A stretch of DNA of 51,971 nucleotides from Branchiostoma floridae (taxonomy: Eukaryota > Chordata > Leptocardii > Amphioxiformes > Branchiostomatidae). The DNA lies in assembly GCF_000003815.2 (NCBI RefSeq), contig NC_049982.1, forward strand, positions 9,578,677 to 9,630,647, written 5' to 3'. Below the pieces are notes generated by a model. The model had not been told where the DNA came from. It saw only the letters and a list, made by a program, of their open reading frames with translations, and ran no database searches. Below are positions 11,053 to 29,335 of the stretch, one piece after another; within the stretch, counting starts at the first letter, position 1, and every line of letters starts with the position of its first letter. The translations under genes were made by a program, and so were the position numbers.

Positions 11053-14000
11053 TTTATTAGTCCATCTCTCACTTTAGTAGAAGTATATATTTACAAGGTG
11101 AACAAACACTGTTCATACTGCACAAATGTTTTCTCACTGCCACTAATGGAATATCAGTTTCTTCTTACACATTGATAAAAGATCATTTAGATCATAAAAA
11201 AAAGTTAATGATAAACTCTGCAACACAGCATGATAAATGTATGTCTCCCTACACCTGGTGGTTCAGTAGGTTTTCAAGCTGAGATTCTGACAAGATGGAT
11301 GGCTGAAAGGACAAGAGGCCATGTTTACAAGGCTTTAGTATGCTGTTGCAAGGTTAATGATGGTCTTTTGACGTTCTCTTTATTTCCTTTGGCCAAAAAC
11401 AACCCACATAATTTTCAATGTAGGAGGGTTGAACTGCAGGGGTTGACAGGTAGCATACAACCTTGCCTTGACGTGTTAAGAATTGTCAGACCCATTACCC
11501 CAACATGTATGTAGTACCAACATCTTGTCAAGATTGGTGGAAGATTGTGTCAGATTTGTGGGTGGACTAAAGGAACAAGCCAGGTTTCTGCATACAAAGA
11601 ACAGATTGCCACCCATTGCTACTGTAAACAGTATGTTCTCCAGCCTCTTTTCAGCCTTTTTTCCTTGTTTTGTACCTGTTTGGATTCCTTGGTGAATATT
11701 CAACTCTGATGTCTCGATATCTTTAATTGCAGCCATGAGGGATGAAACGGGTAGTACTTCTGTTCGTTCCTCAAAACAATGATGTAAAGTGCTAGAGATG
11801 CAAGACTCAACAAGCAAAATCCTCAAAAGTTCATCTTATGGCTCGGAAGCCATGTCAGTTCTGTTCTGAGGACATTCATTACTGTGAAGATATGCCATCA
11901 GAGTCTTCATAGGCGGCACTGCACTCAGAGACACTGATCATCTGGCTTTCATGGTAGTTCAGTCTTGGTTGCGATGGTTTCTTCAAGTGTCAACAATCTT
12001 TGGACCCGTCAGGAGTGGCTGTTGGCTGTCAGCACTGAGACCTGTGTCCAGGAATCACCATGGCAACTTATATTCAGGTCCTCCATTCTGCTCAACAGAA
12101 GGAAATCAAAGTCATCTTCATCCCAAACACATGTACAGCAGTCCTCTTGCGTATCCCTTCAATATGTTCCAGAATTTGAACAAATGTCTTCTCCAAGCTT
12201 AAACAAGAGAACCTTTTTCTTCAACTCAGTTGAGGAACGTCACTCCTGTCTTGACATAAGTGCCTTGAAAACTGGTTAAAAGGTTAATGTTACTTCTTCT
12301 GGCCTGGAAATGTCCAGTGGTAACTTAGTTGAATTTGTTCTGTTTGACATCATGTTGTGGCTTGACTGACTTTCTGTATCATTGGAAACAGAAGAGCCAC
12401 AGGCCAAATGATATCAGCATCTGAAAGTGTGCAATGCATCAATTACCCAGTTTTTCTTCTTTTTATGAAATGGCTGACATATCCCTGACACAAGGGATGC
12501 TGGGTAAAAATAATTTTCAACTTACAGTGTCACTGCCTGAATCTGTAATGATCCTGTCTTTTTCACGTTTGGCTACAAACCTACTGAACCACTCTTTTAA
12601 GAATCATACATGAAGTTTCACATCTGTAGTACATGACATTTGCAGAATATAACTTCCCATAAAACATATTGGCACCCAAATTCTAACAAAGTAATACCAT
12701 CTCCATTGTCTTCAGTATTTGGTCATTGACAATGTGAACTAAGTTACTGATGCAAACATTGTATAGAGCGTAATACACAAATCAGGTCACAGAATAGTTC
12801 ACAACAAAATATAGCATAGCAATTAAGTATAATATGGCAGTGGTTATATCACATCTGAGTCTTATGAAAATGTCAACTCTTCAACAACATGCTGGTTATG
12901 TAGCGGGGACTAAATAAAGCTTATCAGGTATCCCCTGCATTCTTTCATGAGATATGTAAGAAAAATATCAAGCTCTTATGACAGATGGTACCAAGTTTAC
13001 TCTATATACACATGGTACCAAGATGCATCTGTTTCATGGTACAAGTATCTGGGTGTATGAGGACAGTTTACTATTGCATCTAGATGGTGCCTTCATTTCT
13101 ATAAGCAGCATATTCCCTTCAGATACCATTTGAAAACCTTAAACAAGTGATTTTCTAATCACAATTCTACCTCCACATTCATGAAACCATTGCCACATGT
13201 TTACCCAGCAATCTATGTACTTCAAGAATTTTTTCTGTGTGTAACAGAATATATGCTCTTTTAAAAATGGCCACAAGGTATAATAACAAAATACTTTTGG
13301 ACATTGCCATGGATAACTGCAATCCCATGGTAAGAAGTAACTAAATTCACAAGCTGAGTTGCCATGTTGATGGTAACATACTTTCAAACAGCAAATTAAA
13401 AACCATATGAAGTTCCATGCTCAACAGAATACACACTTTCACAAATGGCCATAAGGTTGAGCAAAATACTTTTGGGCAGTCCAAATGACATTGCCATGTA
13501 TAACTGGAATTCCCTTGCTTGTATGATTTGCTTGTATTTTAAGTCACCAAGTCTTTTCATGTACTGAGTTGTCAATATCCACGAAACTAAACCTTCTTCC
13601 ATAATGATAATCAGTACTTGACAAACAACTTAACATGGCTTGGACAAAAATATTACTACCCAACCTAACATGACAACTTGCATGAGATTAGAACAGAATG
13701 AGCGAAGTTGTTGAAAAACTGTGGGTCGTCCCAAGTTGTATCCTTGGTCTATGTTCTCGTATTGTGGATATCCACTTGGTATCAGTAAATCTCTAAGGAG
13801 CACGCAAAAATAGTCTTGTCATATGGTGCATCCACTGACAGTTATGTCATACATACATACATACATATTATAAAGTACTGGTGACATGTTTCTTATGACC
13901 AAGCTGCTAAACAATAGTGCAAATACATACTACAACTGAGTATCTGTATCTTCAGTCTTACTACCCAGAGTTTGGGTTGATGAGCTAATACATCAGATGG

Positions 14001-14107
14001 CACACAATGGCACAATATGTACATTGAAATCCATGACTTAAACACTAGACACCACATAAAGAAATATAAAAAAAGCTGATTTTCTTAGTCATTATTCCTG
14101 ACGATGA
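11053..14107 (-). other. ZC3H11A: Probable long 3' UTR of ZC3H11A
   Basis: Below the ZC3H11A stop codon about 3 kb of AT-rich sequence has no supportable exon on either strand. The next minus-strand AATAAA (TTTATT at 11053-11058) marks a plausible end close to the convergent RPS16 gene. Open frames on either strand here lack domains, good start contexts and splice partners. This is inference from position; an earlier polyadenylation site is possible. Confidence 0.45.
13245..13514 (-). repeat. Diverged direct duplication in the ZC3H11A 3' UTR
   Basis: Two segments (about 13245-13327 and 13435-13514) share, in order, CAGAATA, AAATGGCCA, AAGGT, AAAATACTTTTGG, GACATTGCCATG and TAACTG. About 105 bp separate them. 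The pattern indicates an old local duplication. Confidence 0.6.
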
Positions 14108-19468
<5,361 letters not shown>

Positions 19469-19873
19469 GGTCAGGGATAACACTGCTGTCTGCTGGGGGA
19501 GAAACATGGACCCAAAGATGTTCTAGTGTGCGACATGGTTCATACTATAGCACATAGCATTATAACATTACAATGGGAAGAACCTCCCCTCTTATGCAAG
19601 GCTAAACTGTCGCACAGATACTGACACATGTTGACCAAAAATTATTCATTTTCCATAGTAAATAGATCTATCATCTAATCCATGTTGAACCAAAATTGTT
19701 CATTTTCCTGCCTTTGAGCATTATAAAGAGTGATGTAAATATGCACTTGTGGCGCAGTGCCTAGGCATGTGATTGTGAAATAAACTCCATTATTCATAAC
19801 ACTCAAGTGACATGCACTAAAGTTTGTGTGGCTAATTACTTACTAGTTAGGTTCATAAAAAAAACAACTGTAC

Positions 19874-19898
19874 CTCTGTGCTGAAGAAGTCCTTCCAG
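19874..19898 (-). other. ZC3H11A: Candidate 5' UTR exon of ZC3H11A
   Basis: A 25-base segment is bounded on the minus strand by a strong acceptor (TTTCATTTCAG) and a donor (GAG|GTACAG). The start-codon exon has its own acceptor (TCTCCCCCAG, about 20 bases upstream of the ATG), so at least one upstream leader exon is expected. Human ZC3H11A also has non-coding first exons. Inferred. Confidence 0.35.
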
Positions 19899-20101
19899 CT
19901 GAAATGAAATGTGCCTGAGTGATTAGATCTTCATTCCACGACGTCTGCTTGCAAGATGACAAAGCACACTTTGTTTGTATCCTGTTCTTGTCTCGTAACT
20001 GTCCTGTCTTCCAGCCACAGATTACAGCTTCTTCTTAGAATACAAGTCCTGAGTGAGAACTTCCTTGTTGGAATAGTGAATGATTTTGTTTAGTCCGCAA
20101 G

Positions 20102-20935
20102 ATGATACACATATCCTTCTGGCTGGATAATTTCTCAGTCCCTGCTGAAAAAACAATGGCCAAGTTGTTTTCCTGTCCATCTGAATCTGCCGCACCAGAA
20201 TCAGCTGCTCAGCTCAGTTCATTCAGAACTGTGCAATCAGAAGTGTTTGTTACTCTTGCCATTGTTTTATTGGCTGGAGTTGTTGCTTCTTTGTGCAGGA
20301 ACCAAGTGCAACATCTTATAACACAAGTCCGACGATATCTCCAACTTCCAAAAATTTGCATCTGCATGTGATCGAGTGCAGGGTGCTAAGGGCCACGCTG
20401 AAACCGTAAAGCCTGTTGCATCTTCTTTGTGATGTCAAAATTGCATTCTGTAGTTTCAGGACTTTTTTCTTCTTCAATTCTTTTTTCTTGCCAATAGTGA
20501 TCATGAATTCGGGAGTTGAAAAATTTCGAAAGTGTCGTCAAAATCCAAAGCAAATTAGACACAGTTGGTCCACATTTCTTTGCAGGTAAAGAAAAGATAT
20601 GCTGAAAGTTTGTGAGGAGCAAATTTGAAGAATTGCCAATCATAACATGACACATAATCCCTGGAAAACAGACTTTAGCCAGGGCCAGCAGGGAATTTGT
20701 TCCCTCCCATCAAACCCAGAAAAGCGATGATACCAAAACAATGCTGGACACAGATGAGAATGTAGAAAATGGAAAAACTTCAAAAAGAAAATCAAATGCT
20801 TTACTTTCAACAAGCACAAAAGGCTCCAATTTTCCAAGTATAGCATCCATTCTGTTACAGGCTCATCTAACCGTAAACCAAAATACGAATATCACAATGT
20901 ATCACACTACCGTTGACAACTGTGACAAAACTTAG
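20102..20935 (+). other. Coding-like remnant of unknown identity
   Basis: A plus-strand frame 20102-20371 (89 aa) contains a plausible membrane segment (VFVTLAIVLLAGVVASLC) after a Ser/Ala-rich stretch. Further on, 20513-20935 reads with protein-like composition and only two TGA stops, ending in an open 64-codon part from 20741. The stretch between carries several stops. I recognise neither part, and nothing shows a complete gene. Options are a decayed mobile-element ORF, a pseudogene, or chance in the upstream region of ZC3H11A. Confidence 0.15.
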
Positions 20936-21479
20936 TACCGTAGAAGTTTTCCACAAGACAATGTCTTCAGAAGCTGTTTTTATGTGCATGTTGTCCCTAA
21001 ACACCTGACTTATTCAACCCATTGTGGACAAGTTACTGAAGACATAAAAGAAGACAAAACGACGAAGCCTCAAATTCAAATGGATGACTCATAGCTGAAG
21101 GTCAGTTGCAACAAATTATGATGTCCTTGGTTGCCATAATCATGCTGTGATTTTCACAAAATTTGACAAATACAAAAACATACTTCCAAAATTATATTAT
21201 ACATCCTCAATCTTCATTACAAGTTGAAAGACTGGCGTTTTCATCCCAATTTCTTCTCTTTTTTTGCACATTGAAATAAACTCGCCAGTATTTCACATGC
21301 AGATCGTGACTGCAGGAAATCAAACACGACAAGCAGAACTAGACATGTTTCCAGCATGGCGACAAGGAACAGAAAACGAAACACAACATCTAAAACCATT
21401 GACGGGGTTACAGACGTCTTACATTTTACATAACACGACTAGATCGTTACGCGTATGCTGTGTTCGTTACGTATCCAGA

Positions 21480-22095
21480 TTTTGCTGACAGGAAATATTC
21501 TTAAGGGGGAGGGGGGCACCCACCACAGATTTTATAACTGGTTCACAACAGACCTCGTTACGGACCGTTTTCCGACCACTTCTGCCGCACCTCGGGAGAG
21601 GCTGGGCATGCTTACTATCTTGTACGAGACACAAGATCGGACAGATAAAATTTCACGATGAAAGGCGTAAAATACTCCGCTATCAGTTAGGTTATTTCCT
21701 GACATGCTCGCTCTGAACCTATTGTTCAGCCTCGTCTTACAAATCGCGAGATTGAAATCGCCAATTTGACTAACTTTATGAGATTTCCAGCTAATTTGCA
21801 TGTTACCTGGCTAGCTTGAGACCTTCCTGGACACAATGGTCAGTGTTTAAATCGCGACCGCGACGGAATTTATCCTAGATGTTGAAATAACCTGGTTGAA
21901 AAAAAAACTGGAAAGACGGCAAACATGTCCGCCCAGAGTGACGCACTAAATAGTCTCACATCACAGTTTTCCCTGACGTCATCAATCGATGGCGATGAGT
22001 AAGTAACAGCGTCATCGCTGAAATAGTGCCAGTGAGTGCTGTAAGAATCAATCGCTGTTTCGAGTTTGTAATATGACAAAAGTCGTATCGTCGCT
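21480..22095. promoter_or_regulatory. CpG-rich segment with a consensus CRE, possible promoter
   Basis: This stretch is richer in CpG than its surroundings and holds an exact TGACGTCA (cAMP response element) at 21974-21981. A TCGCGAGA-like half site lies near 21748. It also contains an ATG frame (21925) reading MSAQSDALNSLTSQF that reaches a good donor (GA|GTAAGTAAC near 21999), but no partner exon was found. It could be the ZC3H11A promoter or the first exon of an unrecognised plus-strand transcript. Confidence 0.35.
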
Positions 22096-23580
22096 TTGTA
22101 GGAGAATTATTGCACTGACTTCAGTCTGCATGAATCAACATATAACCGAACTGCGGTAGGAGATAAACAAGCAATGTAAATTTTTGCAAAAACAAGCATG
22201 GGGCGAGCTACTAGTATTTCTCCGGGTGTTGCAGTCAAACGCCGAATTGGGCCCCTTTGCAGCAAAGGATGAATTCATTTTCCCCTAAACAATCCTAAAA
22301 AAACTTTGCTTGAAGGTTGCAGTTCAAAATATTTTCGCCAGATGGGGCAATGGCGAGATGTGGACCATGATCAATATTGGGTGGTACTGAAAGGCCTTCC
22401 TTTGACGGCGGTGATACTTGAGAGGACAAGATATACTTGATTTTAGTCAGGCTAAAGATATACACGCAGTGTATATGAAAAAAGACAGCATTAACACGTG
22501 TAAGGGTGTATTTCCTGATCCTTAACATACATGTATTTATATTTTAATGATCATTGACCAGTCAATGGTGATATTAGTGCAAAGCACATTTGTAAAGGAT
22601 GCACTTAACTCAATAGCTGTCAAGCAAATTCCCAAGACATGCTTTATCATTTTCCCAGCCTATACACTTGCTAGAAAAGGTACATAACTGTAGTATGCTA
22701 GTTTTGAAATCCCAAAGTGTGGATAACATTGATTTAGCCTGTGTTTACACAAGCTCTCGCTGGCTGGGCTTAATGACTCCCTCCCCATGGTAGGGCCGGC
22801 CGCTAGGGGCGCGATTTTAGTCAGGCTAACATTGATTGAGGCACTGGTCTTGTGGGGACTGCCCTGGTGAACACTATGAAGGACAAAAGGTACTGCAAAA
22901 ATTTCATCTCTACTTCTATTAATCTGGATGAACCATGATGATGATGAAAGATTGGCGATGGCAACACTACTTTACTGTCATACTATATAAACAATTTTTC
23001 TCAACTGAGAACTGTGAACGGAAAAAGAGAAACACACTTTACAAAAGTGGTCAATGCATCTCTGCCTTTATTGCAATATTATTACAAAAGTATAATTCCA
23101 GTGTCAAGAGGTCACGAGATGCTAACACTGTACATAGTATCACCATCCAAATTCTTTATCCTACCTACCGTATAGAGGAAACTATGTACAAAACCGTGTA
23201 CAAAACTACCATAATGATATAGAAAACCTTGTACCAGTCACTGTACTCAGTGAGTAGCCAGAGCTGTGGTTGTCAGTGTTGTCTGCTGCACCTTTGTCTT
23301 CAGCCACCTAAGATATGACTGATCCATCCCAGGTAAGATATCATGGCAAGAGGAATATCAATGTTTTGAAGGTCTAGTTCTATCTCCTCCCAAGTGTATA
23401 ACAAATGATTTGTAAATAATTTTGGTAACCCCTCCCAATACAATCCTTTTGTATGTATATGTATTCAATTTAAATGTCAAAAACTGGGCAAACAGAATTG
23501 ATGTGTAATGCACAGTTTGTCTGAAGTTCTGAAGTCCACCATGTGAAGTGTTCTATTGCTATGGTTAGGCAGCCTGTCTG
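22096..23580. other. Spacer with a MITE-like repeat, then the GTF2H1 3' UTR
   Basis: From 22096 no coding exon is supported. TTAGTCAGGCTAA-like ends occur near 22441 and 22815. Minus-strand AATAAA (TTTATT at 23067-23072) places the likely end of the GTF2H1 transcript about 510 bases below its stop codon. The open frame 22935-23222 on the plus strand overlaps this 3' end and looks like noise. Confidence 0.45.
22734..22828. mobile_element. Possible short MITE with TTAGCCTG ends
   Basis: TTAGCCTG at the left and CAGGCTAA at the right enclose about 95 bp containing CTGGCTGGGCTTAATGACTC and a GGCCGGCCGC core. The inverted arm is only 8 bp. A solitary matching right end (TTTTAGTCAGGCTAA) lies 370 bp upstream, which supports a repeat origin. 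It resembles the element at 42044-42148 in its first bases. Confidence 0.4.
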
Positions 23581-26500
23581 TCAAGGTCTCCCACCACGTT
23601 TTTTACTCCACGTGGAAAATTTTCTTTCAGCATTGTTGATCATCTCTGTCAGATGGTCTGTCAACTGTGGGACAAAAGGGAACAAATTTAAAAGGCTACT
23701 TACAATTTCTTTTAATAAGACTTTGCAATATACAATATGACATAAAATTCTGGTAAATTGCAGATAGAAAAAAAACATATTTAGTGTAATTTAAGAACAA
23801 CAGAGACAAATCTAACATTTGTCTCACATTTGTGGGTAGATGTTGACTTCTCAGCTTGTCCTGGAACGGCTGCATTTTTGTGGTCTGGAATCTCCTGAGC
23901 GTCTCCCTCATCCTGACCACCTTCTCCTCCAGCGCGGGTGTGGTGACGGGGAAACACTGCCAGAAGTGGCGCAGGAGCTCTGCTAGGGCCGCGTACAGGG
24001 AGTGTAGCTCATCCTGCAGGTCCTTGGGGATCAGCTCTGAAACAGGGAAAGGGTAACCATCAAGAGAAATTTGTATTAAAAGGACATCTTATCTTGATAA
24101 ACTCCACACAAAGAACCTTGATGCCCTTTTACTCCATAAACTTGACCCTGACACAACAAAATGTCACAAAACTGATCACAAAATACCAAAACTCAAAGAC
24201 CGTAAATCTGACATGGTTTCTGAATACATATACATGTAAGATGAAAAAAAGTCCAACCTTTCAAGCTCTGCTGCATGCCCGCCTGCATGAGGACCCCTCC
24301 TGGTGATAACTCAGCTGTGACGGAGGCAGCCAGACTGCTCGGGAGAACCTGTAGATACAGGACAGTATGGTCATCTGGCAGCAGCAATATAATATGGTGA
24401 TACACCTTTAGAAACTGTGTGAGTCACATGCCTCTCAGGTGACATGACAGTATAATGGGTAGTACTTTTTGATTGAGACTTTGGTAAATTCAATTGCTTT
24501 TATGTCTACTTTCCTATGATGTGCAGAGGTTTGCTTGCTGATTCTAACAAAAGACATTTCCGAATGTTTTCATGACATTCCACTGACTCACATTTGGTAA
24601 GTCTGCCTGGTATCCCCCTATCTCCTGTTTAACCTGTTGTGTAGCCCGATGGATGTCCTGACTGGTGGTGTACTCCCCCTGCTGTATAGCGGATGGTCCC
24701 TGGAGGTACCTGTCAGCCCCCGTCAGGGACAGGGGAGGGGCGGAGGTTGCCGTGGACTCCCCCAGGTCTTCATATGATATTGCATCTCTTAGTCTTGCCT
24801 GGAATGCAGACAAAAATATTCTATTAAATATTACAACATTCAACAGTAAAATCTGCAGTTTAAAAAAAAGCTGCAAGGGAGACTACCTTATGTTCACCCT
24901 GAATGGTAAAACAATCCTTAAACAATTGCTGGATCTATTTATGAGTTTTGCCAACATGCTATCATGACATAGCCTCAATAGATTCACAAAACACTTTGAC
25001 ACCTTTTGTGTCATCTTGTCCACAAACTTACAAATGAATACTGAAAAAAAAACTAACACCTTGTCAGGGATGACCATAAACTACAATGACACATTAGACA
25101 AAGTTATGTTTCAATGTTTGTCTGTAATTCTGACCTTTTTTGATGGTGGTCCTAGGGCTAGGGACTGTGACCACACACTGGAGTTACTGTTGTCTCCTGA
25201 ACCACCTAAACCTAATGATAAGATGTCTTCTTCTGAGGACCTGAAAAGGTAGAATTAAAGGTCAACAGTCTTGCAATATATGTGTAGTTGTACAAATACC
25301 ACAGTAGAGTGGTGGTAGTTATTGAATTATTTTTACCATCTACATTGACAGATGAAAGCTCATGATGAAAATAAGTTTGAAATCAGGTATGATAAACAGT
25401 ATGAAAAATTTCATTTATTCATTCATCATAGCCTTTGCACTCTATTGCTAGAAGGATATGAATGATGAAATAAACCATTTGCCCCAGATCCCTCCAAGTG
25501 CTAGGTGTGTTTTGTACCTTTTATTCCTACAAGCCTCCAGCACCATGGTGCTGTGGTAGTTAAACCTCCTGATGATAGCCTGGTTCACTGAGTGTTTGGG
25601 GGCAGTGCTGGTATCTGCTGACTTATTGCCATATCCCTGTGAAGAAAAACATCTGTATGAGACACTACAGTCAGGAAGTCTGTAATGCTAACGAAGTAGG
25701 TAAGTGCTGAACACAACATTTGCCTGACTTACATCCTGAAATGTCAAATATTTTGTGTAGAGATTTATTTTCTATAGTAGAGCCATTAAAATGCCATCTA
25801 TTTCCATTCATTTATTCAATCATTTACAGTACTACATTGTACAGTAGGTTATTTAACGCGATTCTTACCTCATCTTTAACAAGAGATGTTTCATCTAAAG
25901 ATTCCAAGTCCAGGAATGAATCCTTGACCTTATCCTGTATGATCTTGTGTAAATCTGAGACAAGATGAAGATTACAATCAACAAACAACCAGAACATCAG
26001 AACAACAAAAAACAACAAATAAGATGAACTGTGGCAGTATTACATGAAGTATGTAACAAGTTGGGGAGCCTTGGCTTCCAAAAAAATCTCATCTAGACAG
26101 GAATGATTCCATCCACTTTACAGAGGAAACAAAATTGGCAGCACTTTTTCAGCTGCATCCTTGATGACACAATAGATGTCAGCTGTCTATAGTAAATTTG
26201 TAATTTATACAAATAAGATTCTTAAAAAATTCAACTACAGACCAATTGCAAGCCACTCACCTTTCTCATCGTTCTTTGCACAGTCAGAAAACAGGTCCTT
26301 GCCATGGTTGATCCTGTCCCTGTGGAAATAGTGAGACTGGAAAAACCTCGTCCAGAACTCCTTCTCACTCAGGTTGTGGGGCACATTTTCAGCATGGGTT
26401 TTCTTCACTGTTCACAACAGAATTGCATAGAATCATGATTAAAAACACAAACTTAGACCCATGGTATTGATGAGAATAATTTTCTTCACTTTGTCTTTCA

Positions 26501-29109
26501 TTTTGCTTTCTGAATGGCAAGCACCCTTAAAAAATTATTACTTCAATTTGTCTTGCAATCATTATAGGCAGTGCAGAGCAATCCTATGATGAAAGACTTC
26601 TCCAACACCCCTCTATTCATCAACACTTCATTGACCACTCCTGAGTAAAAGTGACTGACCTGCAGGGTATGTTTTGAAGATAGAGGCTATGATGTCAGCT
26701 GTGAGGTTGTACTTAATGCCATTACAGCCGTCACTCTGGGGTCGGATGTCAGCCTGAGGGAAACATGATTAGGGAAGATGAGAGACGGGTGGGAGCAAAC
26801 TTCTGAGTCAGAGATGAAGACAGAAAGAAGAGTGGCTAGTCAGAAAAAACAAGCATAAAAGCATAGAGATTTTTAAAAAATCTACAGAAAGAGAGAAAAA
26901 GAAAATGGAAGAAAGAATTCAAAGATACCACAATGATTTCAACATGGTTTGTATTCCTCACTCATAAATCCAGATCGATTTAATGGAAAAAAAACTCACC
27001 AAGAATGATGCAGATACTCCAATATCCTGACTCCCTTTGGGTGCATTTGACTGTTTTGTCTGCCAATAAAGAAAGATAAGATAAGGCCGACTCCTTATAA
27101 TTCTGTAGAACACAGGTTTATCACTTTTTGCAAACAAAAACATGCAACAATATATATCACACACCATGGTACAACAATGTAACATGTACCTGTGCCCTGT
27201 TGGTCCAGAACTCCTCTGCTGTGATTACTCCACTGACAACTAAGTCTTTGTACAATTGAAACAGCTGTGGGTCTTCCTGTAGAAGTCTGAAACACAGGAA
27301 TGTAAAGACAATTGATGAAAAAAAAGTTTCCAGTTCTTTCCATTTGCAATGGTTGTACATTCTAGTAGTAGACATATTTGCTGTTTGATTTTCCTTAAGC
27401 AATATTGGATGTACATTATACACATAAAGTTAAGTATGTGTTGTTTCAATTTTTGTATGCTTGTTAATCTACAACCACTCCTAACCTGTTCTTCTCCTCC
27501 AGTTCCTTGTTGACCTGACTTTTAAACCTGGGCAGCAGCTGTTGTAGCAGCTCCTTCACAGCATCCCGATCCTTCAGCTGTTCAGGGTTCCCCTCCGGGT
27601 TGTTGAAGTGGAAGTTACACGTGTCCCCTGTGTGCAGAACCAGCTGTAACTGGATCTTAGCTTTTCCTTCTGGGCTGATCTTCTGAGCTGTGGGAAGATG
27701 ATGATTTGTGTAAGGTCAATGTTTGCTTATTACAATTTATATGTAAAACTGACATGATGTACAACAGGTGGAAAATAAGATCTAATACATACACTTTGAT
27801 TAAGTTGAGTCTACTGACACAATGTTCCTCTCAATAACATTTTTTCACTTGTGTAGTGAAAGGATATTCCTGTCAATAATTTTTTTCCACCTCAAACTAT
27901 TGTCAATAAGAATTTTCTTGCACAATTGACAAGGTGTAAGTCTTTTCAGTTTTCTTGCATTATTGACATGAACTGTTGTGCTCCACGTGGTGGGACTGCG
28001 TAGCTCAATGACAGAGAGGTTGCGAGTTCGAATCTGGCTGCCGTGTTACCGATCTTGTGCCCTTGGGAAAGGCACTTTACACGGCTTTCCTCACTTTACT
28101 CAGGTGAAAATGAGTACCTAGCTTCGGCTAGGGCCGTCCCTCGGATAGGACGTTAAATGGAGGTCCCGTGTATGGGGAGAGCCACACCCCATGCACGTTA
28201 AAGAACCCCCACACGTGCGATGGTGCGGTGTGCGTTGGTGCAAATCTTTCTGTCGGAAGTTGGTGATTCATTTCAAATCACCAGGATGGAGGCCTGGCGA
28301 ACCTCTGTCTTGTATCAGCCACACGGTGATTAACATCATTCACCCGGATGGAAGACCTGGCGCATCCTCGTCTTGTAATTTGCCAGCGAAAGGTGGTATA
28401 ACCCCGTCGTGTGTAAACATGTGCGAACATGTGTGATGACGTCGACCGATTATGATGATGTTGTGCTCTGATTATGTAAGTTAACATTCAGCATGTAGTT
28501 GATCATCTTAATGATGAGTAATTAACGTTGCCGATATATTCCATCTCAAGACTGTCACATCAATATGCCTCAAATCAAAATCCCACATAAACTTTCATAA
28601 TGAGGGGTAGTCAGAGAGAGATTATAAATAACACAACAAAGCAGCGCAGTTTCATTTCAATATTGAAATGGAGACTTGTAACATAATTTTGTGAAAACTT
28701 TTGGAAAATTGAGGGATAAGCAAATTATGTCCAACAGAGTATAAAGGCACAAACAAACAAACAGAAAATATCTAACGGTACTCGTATGGCCACTAATTTT
28801 TTTTTGTTGTTGTTAATTTCAGGTGTAATTCAGATTGTTGGGGGTGGAAACACAGTTTAGTTTTACAGTTTCACTTATATAGATCTACAAAATTGTCCAA
28901 CCGAAGACTGATATCTGGGTTTAAAAGTTGCGGGTGAGTTAGCCTAGCCGCTTACATCGGATATCTGCATAGTTGTGGCTGACTCCCAGCCGCTCGCCGG
29001 CACTGTTGGCGCTCCACGCAAGCCTTTCCCCCATCAGGAACAGCGTCCCTTCGACTTTCTTGTGTCGCACGTGGCTTACCATCAACAACACGTCTTCTGA
29101 ACGAGACAT
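23581..29109 (-). CDS. GTF2H1: General transcription factor IIH subunit 1 (TFIIH p62)
   Basis: Thirteen coding exons: 28956-29109, 27486-27687, 27190-27286, 27000-27059, 26660-26753, 26261-26407, 25869-25954, 25518-25636, 25135-25240, 24592-24798, 24258-24348, 23828-24036, 23581-23664. All join in phase to 551 aa (human 548). The start is [18 protein letters not shown]. Residues 1 to about 105 form the PH-like domain ([24 protein letters not shown]). Two BSD regions follow ([17 protein letters not shown], then [18 protein letters not shown]). Later landmarks are [22 protein letters not shown] and [11 protein letters not shown]. p62 is a structural subunit of the TFIIH core, used in RNA polymerase II initiation and nucleotide excision repair; its PH domain binds acidic activators and XPC in known systems. 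It shares a short divergent promoter with CIMAP3. Intron 1 holds a SINE. Confidence 0.97.
27990..28460 (+). mobile_element. tRNA-derived SINE in GTF2H1 intron 1
   Basis: The head (about 27990-28050) looks like a tRNA gene, with an A-box-like GTAGCTCAATGAC and a B-box GAGTTCGAATC 11 bases apart. The body carries CTTGGGAAAGGCACTTTACA, GAGTACCTAGCTTCGGCTA and TAGGACGTTAAATGGAGGTC, shared with the fragment at 8595-8960. The right part contains two diverged GGATGGANGCCTGGCG copies. It is antisense to GTF2H1. Nothing suggests a functional tRNA; the 3' limit is approximate. Confidence 0.75.
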
Positions 29110-29335
29110 TTTGCTTCAGTGCGCGTTAAAATAAGTATAAATACAGCAGCGATACAAGTTTTGACACTTTAGGCGGCCATCTTGGAAATATTGATGATAA
29201 TTTCCTGTCGTAAAACGGTAAACACGTTGTGGTGAACTTTCGGGGTTTACGACACTACCAGGGCACGCTAATGGGAATTTTACGACGGTACCGCAAAACA
29301 ATGTTTCCTCAGCAACCAGTGACAACAAAGCAAAG
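29110..29335. promoter_or_regulatory. Bidirectional promoter between GTF2H1 and CIMAP3
   Basis: Only 226 bp separate the two start codons. A YY1-type GGCCATCTTGG lies at about 29175 and its reverse form AAGATGGCGGAAG overlaps the CIMAP3 start codon. TCGTAAAAC near 29210 and TTTTACGAC near 29278 form an imperfect inverted repeat around TTTACGACACTACCAGGG. No TATA box is evident on either side. Confidence 0.65.
29303..29316 (+). promoter_or_regulatory. RFX X-box-like site next to the CIMAP3 start
   Basis: GTTTCC-TC-AGCAAC fits the X-box pattern GTNRCC-N(1-3)-RGYAAC with one mismatch, in the left half. It lies 20 bp upstream of the CIMAP3 ATG. RFX factors drive ciliary genes in animals, so the site matches the gene's expected expression. 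Binding is inferred. Confidence 0.55.

Noticed and set aside
11230-12279. Plus-strand open frames (94, 70, 83 and 104 aa)
   Set aside because: They lie in the ZC3H11A 3' UTR, have no domains, good start contexts or splice partners, and the composition is that of non-coding DNA.
27990-28050. tRNA gene
   Set aside because: A- and B-box-like motifs are present, but the arms do not form a cloverleaf, and the segment continues into a repeated SINE body.
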